From the NCBI GenBank assembly GCA_036971715.1, contig JAVHJL010000009.1:372001-436000 (forward strand): a stretch of DNA of 64,000 nt, written 5' to 3'. A program made the position numbers and the translations under genes. Under the pieces are notes generated by a model. The model had not been told where the DNA came from and made no database searches. It saw only the letters and a list, made by a program, of their open reading frames with translations. Positions 33,523 to 44,329 of this stretch are shown here, in pieces. Position 1 is the stretch's first letter; each line of letters opens with the position of its first letter. The stretch is from Arthrobotrys musiformis. Lineage: Eukaryota > Ascomycota > Orbiliomycetes > Orbiliales > Orbiliaceae.

Positions 33523-35055
33523 ATGTCATTGATGGCCCACATGATAGCGCACATGCAACACCGGCGCGTCCCGACCTTCGCACCGCTGCCGCCTCAACAC
33601 CAGCCCACCCTCGCAACGGCACACACGCACTTCACGCACGGCCAATTCGCGACGTCGTCGGCTACTCTGCTCTCCATCCCCAGCGAATATAATAACCACC
33701 CTTCGTATGTAATCCTGAGAGTTAGGATATTACTGGCGCAGGGGTATTATCATAATGCCGTCCGAGTGTTATGGGAGAACGTGGAGGGGATAGATGAGAA
33801 AGAGGCTGAGCTTAATGACGGCGGGAAGAATGAGGTTTTGGAGGCCGGGGAGGAGATGATGAGGGATACGTGGAGGTTGTGGATTAGGCTTTTGTATTGG
33901 GATGAGGAGGGGATGTCGGAGACGAGGAAGAAGGAAGGAGTGGCGGAGGCGATGAGGGCTTGGAAGGGTTGGTGCGAGTGGACGCAGATGGAGGGGTATT
34001 CGGAGTTACATGTACCCCCCCCATTCTTATACTCAATTGACATCGATGTCGATACTAACCGATGGAGTTAGAGCCTGCTGTACGAGATAATCCACCACAT
34101 AACCGCCACAACCTGCAACCTCCCCACGCGGGAATGGATCGCAAACACAGACTCCCTGATAGCCTCCCACATGGACGCCCAATCCTTCACCTCAACCCTC
34201 GAGATCCTCCAAGTCCGCAATAAAGTCCTGGACCCCAAAGACCCCACCTTCACAAACATAATGCTCGAATACTTCCCCCACCTCGCCGCCCACCCGGAGA
34301 TCAAACTTGTCGAAGCCCGCACCAGGCTGATATTATTCGACATATACCTCTCAAACGGCCAAACCGACCTCGCGCTCGAGAAACTGACAGAAACAGAAGA
34401 CTGCCTGCGAGCCGACGGCGAAATGCACCCCGGCGAGGAAGGAAGAGGCGTCGACCTCCGCTGGATCGTAAGATTCCACAAACTCTGCCTCCCCTCCACC
34501 TCGAAATCGCATAAAATGTCCGACTCGGATAAACTCGCAAAATTATCCGCCCTAGCCCACGAGGCCGTAAACAGGGATATCCCGCGCTTCCAACTGCTAG
34601 CGCTGCAGCAGCTCTCCATCATATTTCTGAGAAATAGGGATTTTACCAGTTTTGTGCCGCCGGAGACGGAGTTTGCGGTTAAGGGGCAGAAATACGGCAT
34701 GCCGGCGAGGATGTGGAGGAGGCATTTGAAGGTTATGTTTGAACATTTTCCGGCGCCGGAGCATGAGAGGGCTGAAGAGTTTTTGGAGAGTTTCACGAGG
34801 ATCATGGAGAGCGTTGAATGGACCGGGCGGGGGGATCCCGAGAAGAAGAGCGGTGGCGGAGGGGTTATCGGGTCCGGATTGGGGCTTGTGGTGTGGACCG
34901 GCGTGGCGGAGATGATCGTGGGAATAGAAGAGTTCTGGAAGAGCAAAGCCAAACGACTAATCGAGAAGATAAAAGTCGAAGAAGGAACAACAGGGTCAAA
35001 AGTGGATAAAGACGGACTGAGCAGAGGCCTACGAAAACTATGGGACGAGAATTAA
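33523..35055 (+). CDS. helical-repeat (TPR-like) protein of unknown function
   Basis: Two exons, 33523-34011 and 34072-35055, give 490 aa. The 60-nt intron has a perfect TACTAAC branch site. The protein is almost wholly alpha-helical, with paired helices resembling tetratricopeptide or PCI-type repeats, for example LRVRILLAQGYYHNAVRVLWENV (about 64-86) and LVEARTRLILFDIYLSNGQTDLALEKL (about 253-279). No catalytic motif, signal peptide or clear membrane segment is seen. A large antisense frame (34952-34068) overlaps exon 2 and is a shadow. I cannot name the family; a scaffold or complex subunit is the most likely type. Confidence 0.7.
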
Positions 35056-35211
35056 ACCCCCCCCCAAAAAAAAAAAGCGACGATTCCAAAAGCACCATCA
35101 TATAATTTACACGATTTTACGATTTTTTTTTTTTCATTATTATTATTATTACTAGGATACCTACTACACCGATGAAATACCACAAAGCCAGCGCAAGAAA
35201 CCGTTCCATTT

Positions 35212-35886
35212 TTAAACATCAAAATCCTTCCAGATCCGACTCTTCTCCTCAATAAACCCATCCTTATTAAACGTAACCCCTCACCATTCAACAACTCCAT
35301 CTTCAACTCGATATTAATCCCACTGGGCGCATCGTTCCAGTCCCCCTTGAATCCGCCTATATACCCCGTCGTAGCAATGACCCGGTGACAGGGTACCTCC
35401 GGCGCATACGGATTCCTACGAAGCGCATTACCCACCGCTCTCGGCGAGGACGAAAGCGCTGCGGAGAGATGCGCGTAGGTTGATATCCTCCCCGGCGGGA
35501 TCTGAAGCAACAGCGCATACACTTTCTATTCATCATTTCAGCTCCTTATTCTTCCGTATAATATATATAAGAGAAATGGGGTGGGTTACCTTCTGGTAAT
35601 CAGTTATATCCGCATCCCGCGGAATCACAAATGTATTCTCAACATGCGGTGGTCCAACATTGACTTCCTTAACTTCTGATGTCTTTGTATTCGTTGGGGG
35701 TTTGCTGTCTATGCTTTTCAGACTCTTTGATCGCGAGGGGAGGGTGATGGGTGCCCATTGCACCGCTTTTGACCCTTTTGCTTTTTGATCCGTCGGGCCC
35801 GCGATGGAGACGTTTAGACCGCACGTGGTGGACAGGGTCTTCCTGGAGCGCGAGGGGAGTGAGGCGAGAGTTCTGACTGCTGGCAT
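35212..35886 (-). CDS. MGT1: O6-methylguanine-DNA methyltransferase (MGMT) with apparent C-terminal frameshift
   Basis: Two exons on the minus strand, 35886-35590 and 35525-35212 (64-nt intron). The product would repair O6-alkylguanine by moving the alkyl group to its own cysteine. Visible family blocks: ADITDYQK, VYALLLQIPPGRISTYAHL, the helix-turn-helix SSPRAVGNALRRNP and the active-site motif PCHRV, so it is a true MGMT type and not the PWHRV alkyltransferase-like type. After ELLNGEG the frame shifts: as written the ORF continues to 35052 with unrelated sequence, while the next frame carries VTFNKDGFIEEK and KDFDV and stops at 35212, as the family does. The break lies in a run of four G (35277-35280). 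The catalytic core is intact. The N-terminal 90 residues are an unconserved basic extension. Confidence 0.78.
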
Positions 35887-36336
35887 TTTTGTCCCTTTCA
35901 ATAACAGTGGAATCCGTGAATATAATATGAACCGTGAATAATCCTAACCTCCCCTAAAAATAAAAAAAAAACAAAGAAGAGAAGAAGAGGAAGAAAGGGC
36001 GAATATAACCTCCACCACCGCTGACTCAGCACCCTCCATACGTGACTCAAAACACGAACCCGTAGTCACGTGGTATTCCCAATGCGGTCTAATCTGTTGC
36101 ATTTTGCAGTCGACGGACTGCGTTGGTGTGTGAGATCATTATGTGATGGAAACTGGCGGGCCTGACATGACATCACCCGAGTCTAACTCTGCTATCCCAT
36201 TATAATTGGTATAAATACCCTCTCTCCTTTCCCTCTCTTCTCTCTCTTTTACATTTTCTACATAGTCTATATCAAAAACCCTTCTTCTGTTATAAAAAGT
36301 ATATTTTGGTTTTGAGATAAATTAAGAAAAATCAAG
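35887..36336. promoter_or_regulatory. divergent promoter (MGMT / 80-aa gene) with AP-1-like and CACGTG sites and a TATA box
   Basis: The 450-bp interval holds two TGACTCA sites (36022-36028 and 36043-36049), the core recognised by Gcn4- or Yap-type bZIP factors, a CACGTG E-box at 36067-36072 and a TATAAATA box at 36210-36217, which lies 127 bp before the plus-strand ATG at 36337. A CT-rich start region follows the TATA box (36,225-36,260). Stress or amino-acid control of one or both genes is an inference from these sites. Confidence 0.55.
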
Positions 36337-36712
36337 ATGCCTTTGGTAACTAACCTCCAGAACCCCCTGACAGTACGTATGCCCCATACCCCCTATATCT
36401 TAAAATCCCCCCAAAGCTAATGATATATAGAAATCATCCGACATGCCCGAATACCGCGGCGGCCAATCCCCCCCTCCGGAAACACAATCCGAAAGACAAC
36501 TCGGCTCCTCCAGCTGCGGTACCCCCCCTTCTTCACTCCTCTTATAAAAACTAGTCTAATGTAAAAAAAACTAAGGCAAAAAATCAACGACAGACCAAAA
36601 AGCCATAAACCAAGAAACCCTCAGAAAATTACCCAGCAATCCCGTCGCCCCCATGGATCCGACGTGTGATCTAAAAACCAGGAAGCCCAGCGCTCCGCTC
36701 GATGGATTGTGA
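36337..36712 (+). CDS. 80-aa conserved-looking small protein, three exons (unknown)
   Basis: Exons 36337-36372, 36431-36518 and 36594-36712 join in phase to 80 aa: MPLVTNLQNPLT, then a Ser/Pro/Gln-rich middle (SPPPETQSER), then DQKAINQETLRKLPSNPVAP and a C-terminus CDLKTRKPSAPLDGL. Every exon is too short to stand out alone; the case rests on three consistent splice pairs, a strong TATA box at 36210 and the coherent C-terminus. No signal peptide or membrane segment. I believe similar short LPSNPxAP proteins exist in other filamentous ascomycetes but cannot name one. Two cysteines (41, 66). Confidence 0.6.
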
Positions 36713-37633
36713 AACTTGTTTTCAGTATCATTGGTGGTTTTTAGTATCATTGGTGGTTTATTGTTGTACTATTATTCTTTCTTTAATGTCTTTACTCGAA
36801 GGAAATGGTAATCGAAATCCTCTATGAAAGAGAAGCAGGAGGAAAAATCTCAGGTTAACAGCGAATCATCACCATCCTGTATCACTCAATTATAACGAAT
36901 AAAAAAAAAACGCATCTACAATAGACCAGCTTTCAGTATAAATATGTTCATACCCCCATTCGTTCAGTCTTACATATACACTCCCCCCCACCCAAATCCA
37001 GCGCCAAATCAATACATACATCCATCCACCCACTCTCAAATTTCACAACGGAGAACACGGACACTTATACCAAAAGACAAAAAAGGGGAAGAGCGTGTAA
37101 TACAATTCCTACACACTCACTCATAAAAAGATAAAATACCTAAAAGTCCCTCTCAACTCCCGTCGCATATGTAGAATAATAAAGGAAGAGAAGAAGTAAA
37201 AAAAAAGAAGAACCCCTATCCGAAAGAAAAGAAAGCTAAAGAACAGAGAAAAGGAGTGTATGCTGCTTGCTAATAGAGAAAAAATGAAAGAAAAGAAAAG
37301 AAACGTAATCCGGACGGTGAATTCTATATGAAAGATAAATGGCTTTCAAGGTGCGAAAAGACAAAAAAGGAGTGATATCAAAAAATCCGGGAGAGAAGAG
37401 CGGAAACAAAAAAAAAGATAAAAAAAGATGCTAACATATAAATCAACAAACGCGGGAAAGATAACGATAGAAAGCGACAGACGACCAAAAAAATAAACGC
37501 TTGCAATTGACGTAGGTATATCTACTACCCTTTTCCTGATAAAAAGCGGAGATAAAAGACTCAAGAGGAGTAAGAGGGGAGGGAGCAGCAGGGGAAATAA
37601 AAAACAAAAACAAAACAAAACAAAAGAACAGCG
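36713..37633. other. intergenic, convergent 3' regions of the 80-aa gene and SIP5
   Basis: A-rich on the plus strand from about 37,130 to 37,630 (GAAAAGAAAAG, AAAACAAAAC repeats), which is the U-rich 3' UTR side of the minus-strand SIP5 gene. No credible ORF. Confidence 0.55.
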
Positions 37634-40058
37634 CTATGCAGTCTCCTGACCAAGTACTCGTACAGTCTCGTGTCTCACCGTAGTCTTCGAATCCGCAGTA
37701 TCAGGCTCATCCCTATTTGCCGCGGGAGCCGCAGCGTTATCAGTCTCCTTCTTCAGAGGTGCCACATTCTCAGCATTTTCAGTCTGCTTTCCCTTTCCGG
37801 CTGCGGCATTGCCGTTTGGCTCTCCATCTTCAGCCTCCATGAGGGTTTGCGCTAAACTTTGAAAGTTGAATACAGGTTCCGCACCATCCTCCTCGTCGCT
37901 GCTTCCGGCCTCCGGTTCCTTCATACTAGAAGCCGAGGAGGAGACATCCGACGTCGCTCTGTGGATCTTCAAATGGTGCGACGAGGCCCCGAAGCCAATT
38001 GTCGGGGAGCTCTGCGCGTCTTCGCTTCGTCTGCCGATACTGACGGTATCAACTCGAGGCGCTAGCCCCTTCCCCTTCCCCAAATCGATCCTCGATGGCT
38101 CCGGCGCCGAAGTAGCGAGCCTAGCAGCTGCACGCTCTGCTTCGGCATCAGCTTCCGCTTTCTCCTTCCTTTCCTTTTCTTCCTTTCTCTTTCTCTCTTC
38201 CTCCTCCGCGAGACTCAACCTAATAGCTTCCATCAACATCATTTCCTCCAAATCCACCATTCTCGCCCGTCTGAGCACGTTCTGAAGTGCCGCACTTTGC
38301 GTAGCCGGCGCGGCAGCAGGTGTAGGTTCCACCGCCTCCGGTACGATATTCGTAGTGCTGGAAGCCGCAGCTGGAGTAACAGTTCCGCTCCCCCCGTTAG
38401 GCGTCATCGATCCACTAGAATTGTTCATCCGGCGTAGTATGCGCCTCGAGGAAAACGGATTGCTGCTGCTGCTGCTTTGGTTGTTCATGTTGTGCATCAG
38501 GTATGCCGCCGTATGCAGCGCTGTTGCGGCGGCGGCCCGTCTCGCGGCTTGGTTCTTCGCATGAGCCAGTTTTGTCGCCCAATCCGGCCTGATGCGGTCT
38601 GTGGTGATAACTTCGGGTGCGTTCACGGCATATGAGGTCTTTTTCCGACTCGGTGTTCCGGGGACCGGGAGGGACGATGTCGAGGATGTATTCGAGCTGT
38701 GGGATAGATGCGATTGTTGCTGGATGCCATACGGGTGTGTTTGATTCGCATAAACGAGACCGCGGCGCCATGGAAGCGCAGTAAAGACGACCCCGAACTC
38801 CGGCTGCTTGCAAAAGGGGCACGAAGCGGGCTCTGAAATCAACTGGTCTCCGGCATGGGCTCTTCTATCCTGATCCACCGGCTGCGGGGCAGGCGACCCT
38901 GGGGGCGAATGTTCAGGAACATGCGGATCCGCTCGCTTGATCTGCACAAAGCACTCGGAACATATCGGTTGGTCGCAGCACCGGGTTCGGTTAAGATGCG
39001 GTGGATAGTACAAAAAGCAAATCGGACACTCTGAGGCGTTTTCGTAGAGGACGGCTTCAATCGGTCTGTTGTTTACGGTCTTGGACGGGATGTTCGTTTC
39101 GACGGGGGCGGAATTCGAAGAGCTACTTCTGGAGAATCCTAAGGTCTTAGAACGGGGTCTCGAGAAACCAGCCAAGGGGGAAGAAGAAAGAGAAAGACTC
39201 GACAACCGCCCAGTAGAGGATGAAGGGGAAGCATCGGAGCCGTACGATTGTGATCTGGACCTTGTGGCCATGGGAACTGTGAGGCGATTGAGGTCTTCAT
39301 TGGTGGGCTTTGTAGGGGACGGCGGGGCCGCGGCGTCTTTGTCGGGGATATCCTTTCCTTGGGCTGCGGCTACAAGTTGCGCATCGGTCCAATCGGACTC
39401 GTGGTCTGCTATTCCCTTCCAGAAGGGGGCCATGCGACGTTCGATCTGTAGATAACGTGAGATCAACGTTAGCCATTCTTTTTTCTCCCTCAAATAAATA
39501 TATAACTCTAGAATGGCACCCACCTGTAGCTGCCGAACGACTTTCAAGTTGTAATCTTCGGGGCCGGTATAAACACCAACAGTTACGAGATATCCACCTA
39601 CACACGCACACAAAAAGCAAATCAGCCGACGCCCCAATTATTCTCCAGTAATCTCCATATATATATCGCAATATCACGTGAGAGTAACAAAATCAAAAGA
39701 AGAAGGCCATACCATCAACACTCTCTTCAGCCATACTCCTCTCTCTCTCCTTTTCTCTCTCCTTCCGTCGCTCTGCCTCCTTTTCTGCCCTCCTCTCCTC
39801 CCTTGTTTTGTAGGGTCCTTCCTCCCGTTCCCGTTCCCGCTCCCTGTCTCGATGTTGGGCTAGGTTTAATCCCAGGAGAGCGGCTTCGAAATTCTCGCCT
39901 CTGTGCCGTCTGCCAATTCTCAGCGATGAGGAACCGGCACGTTCCATATCAGGTGCATAGGCCGACGACGAAGGACCCGAGAAGCTTCGTGAATTGCGGT
40001 GCTGGTGGTGCGGGGGTGGCGAGGCCCCCCTGCTCTCCTTTGTCGATGTGTTTCCCAT
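37634..40058 (-). CDS. SIP5: SIP5-like protein (Snf1 kinase-interacting, RING-like)
   Basis: Three exons on the minus strand, 40058-39713, 39597-39524 and 39445-37634, give 743 aa. In yeast Sip5 binds Snf1 kinase and the Glc7-Reg1 phosphatase and has a role in the glucose response. The N-terminus MGNTSTKES fits an N-myristoylation signal, followed by a charged Arg/Glu coiled region (about 70-112). A conserved block GVYTGPEDYNLKVVRQLQIERRMAPFW lies across exons 2 and 3. A RING-like cysteine cluster follows at about 295-330 (ECPICFLYYPP, RCCDQPICSECF), with a second CPFCKQPEFGV. The middle has Ser- and Ala-rich repeats; near the C-terminus LEEMMLMEAIRLSLAEEE resembles a ubiquitin-interacting motif. 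Confidence 0.88.
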
Positions 40059-40191
40059 TGTTGGTGTGAACTAACAGAGAGCTTGCTAGTTTTTTTTTTT
40101 GTAGGAGAATCGAAAGAGAGAGAGAAAAACCTCCCTTTGGAAGGGATTGGTTTTTGTTTGTTTCTCGCTGTATGTTTCTTAGAGTGTAAAG

Positions 40192-40210
40192 GATAGATAG
40201 ATAGATAGAT
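40192..40210 (+). repeat. GATA microsatellite
   Basis: gatagatagatagatagat, in the presumed 5' leader of SIP5. Five perfect or near-perfect units; GATA can be a GATA-factor site but the run is most likely a simple repeat. Confidence 0.85.
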
Positions 40211-41622
40211 GCCGGGGTCGAAATGTCAGAAGGAAAGGGAATGATAAAATGGAGATTGATAAAGAGGAGTTGGGTGCAAGAGGGAAAAAGAGGGACGGGG
40301 TGATTAAGTGACAAGAAGAGATGATGCAGGACAAGAAACGGACAAGAAAGAAGAAACCAAATAAAAGGCGGTGAGGTTGGGTGTGACCTTTTCGTTAGTT
40401 AGTTAGTTCGTTAGTACGAGGTAGCTAAGTACTCTTGAGCAAGTGCTTGAAGAAGTGGTACCCGCAGCACCCGCACCGCTGAGTGATATTTCGGGGGGGA
40501 AGCACAGCTTGTGAAACAAAAAACCGGGCAAAAGCAAAACGTCGCTGATGTCACCCGAATACAATGGAAAACGAAAACAATAGAATGGAGTCGAGTGGAA
40601 TCGAATCGAGTCTCGGTCGTTCAGGATCGAAGCGATCGAAATTAATTGAATCGAGAGCCCCCGGAAGGCGGAAAGCGGAAGGGAGAACGAGTGAATGGTA
40701 GTTGATTGAATGAAGTCTGAAGAAGGCGTCCCGGGAGAGGGCCCTAAAAGAGCGACAGGCCGGCCAAAGCTTCCAGCTTCCAGCTTCTAGAAGAACCAGA
40801 ACAGCGCAGAAACAAGAGAAAATTTCTCCGGCAGGCTTCCCCAATCGTCGATGTCGAATCGATCTTTCGGGTTTTCGGGGTTCGGTCGGTCAAAAAGAGA
40901 AAGAAGGGAAAAGGCTACTTTCTTTCTTTTCTTTCTTCCTCTCTTTCGTGCTTTGGGGGGAAAGATAGAACAGGTGAAGAAACAAACAAACAAACCAAAC
41001 GTAACGTAACGTAACGTTCGATTCGATGGTCTTCGAGGTTATTCAGAGCCAAGCTGAGGGATGCAATATCAATCGTCGTTCGGGGTTCGGGGCGACCAGT
41101 TGAAATGCGTGGTTTTTGCGGGCAGCCTCATGCACAGTTTGCAGCTAGCTATGCGGGCTAATTAATAGTAGAGTAGTACAAGACGACTACCTGATTGACT
41201 GATTGATTGATTGATTGACTGATTGAGTGCAGTTACAGCTGCAGCTGACGGAGGGATCCGATGTGCAATATCAATGTGCAATGCGAGGCAAAATTCTAGA
41301 CGTCAAGATCAAGGTTGTCGGGAGAAGTGTTTTGTACTCGTCAGCCTCGGAGCTTCGATGATATCGATCCCGTGATCGATAGCTGACACCGATATGCTAG
41401 CTAGTATGCTAGTATATACTAGTATCCACTAATATTCAATAGCACAGCAGCAGGGTGTTAGTATGGTAGGTATATTATGGTATTAACCCGGGACGAAAAA
41501 AGCACCAATGGGAGCGATTGTAAAGATGCAAGTATGAAATGAAATGATCCTGATTTCTAACGAGAGAACGAGAAAGATTCGATCGAAGAAATGCAAAAGA
41601 GGGAGAAGCGGAACGAGACGGA

Positions 41623-41668
41623 GTCCCAGTCCCAGTTCCAGTCCCAGTCCCAGTTCCAGTCCCAGTTC
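41623..41668 (+). repeat. tandem hexamer CCCAGT/TCCAGT array
   Basis: About seven to eight tandem hexamers alternating cccagt and tccagt. It makes Ser-Gln and Gln-Phe repeats in translation, but no surrounding gene is evident. Confidence 0.8.
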
Positions 41669-43479
41669 GAGACCAGCTTGGGAGAGACAGGTAGGCAGGC
41701 AGGCAGTTCAGTTCTGGCTAAATGCACGAGCTTGGACAGGACCGTTTCTACTAATCAGGGAAGAGCTTATATACCAAGCATCTCCAGACTATAACGAAAG
41801 AAATGAAGAAAGAAAAAAAAAGAAGAAGGAGAAAGAGCGGGGAAGTGCGATTGATTGAGGAATAGAAACAAAAAGAGGATGGCAGGAGGTATGATATGAT
41901 ACGATGCGATATGATATAATCTGCATCGCCAGGAATGAATGAAATACAGTCTGTACCACAGACGCACAGATAACAAACGCCAACTTACAAGTATATTGGT
42001 ATCCGTACAGCTGTGATAAAGGGGTTGCCCGACGGATTCATGCAATTCCAGCCTCAGCTCTGTCTTCTGTCTGTTTGTGAATGTGGCGAATTCGAATGCT
42101 CTCTCCAAACTGCAAGGGCCGGGCAAAAACACACCGGACTGGACCGAACTGGACTGAACTGGGTCGTGGTGGAGGCTAGAATGGGAAGCTGGTCGTTCAA
42201 CTCCCAGGAATGCTCGAAATTCAAACTCAGCCCGAGTCTAATATCAAGATATTGTGAACATTCAAGCCAGATCAGGATGGCAGCAAATATTTAAAAGCAT
42301 ATCCATTTCATATCACAAGTAAACCTCTATTGTTTATATATATCCAAGTCTCGCAGCGAGAGAAAGACACCTTATCGGGGTCCCATGATGTCGATAACGC
42401 CAGCCTTGGCAGGGTTTCGAACTCCAACGAGTTATCTAACTTCACATGTCCTAATATAATCACTTGAAATCCTCACTCCCCAAAACCTAAATCACATCCA
42501 CGATAACAGCCATATAAAAAAAAAAAACATCAAGAAGAGGGGCAACAGAAGAGCTATTTTGAAGTTCCCGGTCGGGATTCCTCGCTAAGCAAAAAAGACC
42601 CCATCACGCGGTCCGGTTGGCACGGCTTATCATCCATCTCGTCTGCGTGACCCACGTTTTTCTGCTGTGCCCATGCTCGCCCCCGCTGCTTGATACTGGA
42701 ATGGTGGATCCCGAGGACAGCTCTCATATCCATTTACAAGTCGCATTTCGCCATCAGGGTCCTTCATGGCATGTAAGCAAGTACAACATGTTACCCGCCC
42801 GTTCTCGAATTTAAATTAATTCACACCGACAGGGCCAAGTAAGTATTGACTCAGTGCAAATATTCCAACATCCACAGATTAACCAGGCCAGGATCTATCT
42901 GCTCTCTAAATGCGTGGAATACACCGTGCAAATGCAATGTCGGACCCTCGATTAAATTTCATCTCTCAAATCCAGCAGGTACTCTCCAATTAAGACTCAT
43001 CCTTTTTTCCAGAATTCTCAAGAATAAGAGGGAGAGGGTAGACGTTGCATCCAAGCCAATAAACCGGAAGTGGGAATCCCCGCTACCAGCATCGGTCCGA
43101 ACATAACCCTCTAAGCGCCATTTCGACCTTCCCGAAACGAAGAGTTTCCGTCGCTGGTGTCGGGACCACATTAGCTAACTACCCCATATTTCCAGATTAA
43201 ACTCTCGTAACAGAAATAGATGGATGATTCATTCGGGATTTATAAAACAAAAGTTATACTATTTCATGATGTATTTTTTTGTAAGACTCTTATCTTTAGA
43301 ACTCGATTTTATTTTCAGAAGATAGAGTTTAAATCCATATAAATTTTCAAGAATAAAAAATTATATATAAACTAGATCCCGCTGGTCCGTTACATCAACT
43401 TCAATCCACTACATCCAACATCTATCGGAGTAAACCCCAATACCATCCCATAATCTTCCAAAAGAAGTATTTAGAAAAA

Positions 43480-44329
43480 ATGGCAGCACCAACCTACCGC
43501 ACCGCAACCCTGTCCGACGTAGAGGGCATAGCCCAATGCGCCGCTGAAGCAATGACAGAAGACGACCTCTTCGGCGCCCTCTGGCCCCGCCGAAAGGAAT
43601 ACCCAGACCAATTCGTCTCATACTTCCGTCGCCGTGCCAGGGAACGTATCCTAGACCACAGTGTTGTCAACTTAATCGCTGAAATGCCCGTCGAGGAAGA
43701 TGGGAAGGAGGTAATGAAGGTTGTGGGCATGGCGCAGTGGCAGAAGTTTGGGAGGCCGAGTGTGGAGACCGAGTGGAGTGTTTACAAAGGTATTTTTTCA
43801 CCTCCTATATACTCGAATAGTGAATGATATTGAATATTTATTTTTTGAAAACAGCTGCTGGAAGCAGGTTAATCGGATTCCAAGACTGGGCCTACTCGTG
43901 GTTCCAACCGAAGGAAACAGCATCGGATCCTGAAGCTATAGCCAGCTTCATCGAAGACTTCACAGGTAAGTCCCTACTTCCAATAATCACAATCCTCACA
44001 CCCCCACTAACTTAATAAAAAAAGAAATGGAACACAAATTCTGGGTAAAAGACGGAAACCAACACGAACGCTGGCACCTCCAACTCCTCGCCGTCCACTC
44101 CATAGCCAGGAGGCGAGGAATAGGCGGACGGCTCGTAGAATTGGGTGTCGAGAGAGCGAAGCGGGATGGATGCGATGCAAGCCTTGAAGCCAGCCCCATG
44201 GGGTTACCCGTGTATCAGTCTAAGGGGTTTGAGGTGCTGGAGACTTACATGATGAAGGTCAAGGGGCCGGATGGGCAGCCGATACCGTCGCCGATACTGA
44301 TGTGGAAGAATCCGGATGTGAAGAGGTAG
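43480..44329 (+). CDS. GNAT-family N-acetyltransferase
   Basis: Three exons, 43480-43789, 43855-43965 and 44025-44329, in phase, 241 aa. The N-terminus YRTATLSDVEGIAQCAAEAM is typical of GNAT beta1-alpha1. The acetyl-CoA binding motif A is LQLLAVHSIARRRGIGGRLVELGVERA (about 156-182), with RRRGIGG as the Q/RxxGxG/A loop, followed by ASPMGLPVYQSKGFEVLETY, the usual beta6-beta7 end. The substrate cannot be inferred; fungi carry many such proteins acting on small amines, drugs or protein N-termini. No signal peptide. The third acceptor (aaaaaag) is purine-rich and weak but keeps frame. Confidence 0.85.

Larger units (their letters stand above)
40059..43479. other. 3.4-kb intergenic region with simple repeats
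   Basis: Upstream region of SIP5 (its leader side is 40,059-40,500) and of the GNAT gene. It holds a GATA microsatellite (40192-40210), AACGT repeats (40,998-41,016), an ATTGACTG/ATTG run (41,193-41,228), CTAGTAT repeats (41,399-41,425) and the hexamer array at 41623. No frame has a domain. Confidence 0.55.

Noticed and set aside
34068..34952. 294-codon antisense frame
   Set aside because: It mirrors exon 2 of the helical-repeat gene, whose sense frame is joined by a perfect TACTAAC intron; the antisense frame is a codon-bias shadow.
42361..42450. tRNA-like piece (gggtttcgaactcc)
   Set aside because: One base too many for a T-loop and no matching A-box or acceptor stem nearby. Other ggttcga matches (for example 15,546 and 17,030) also lack a cloverleaf.
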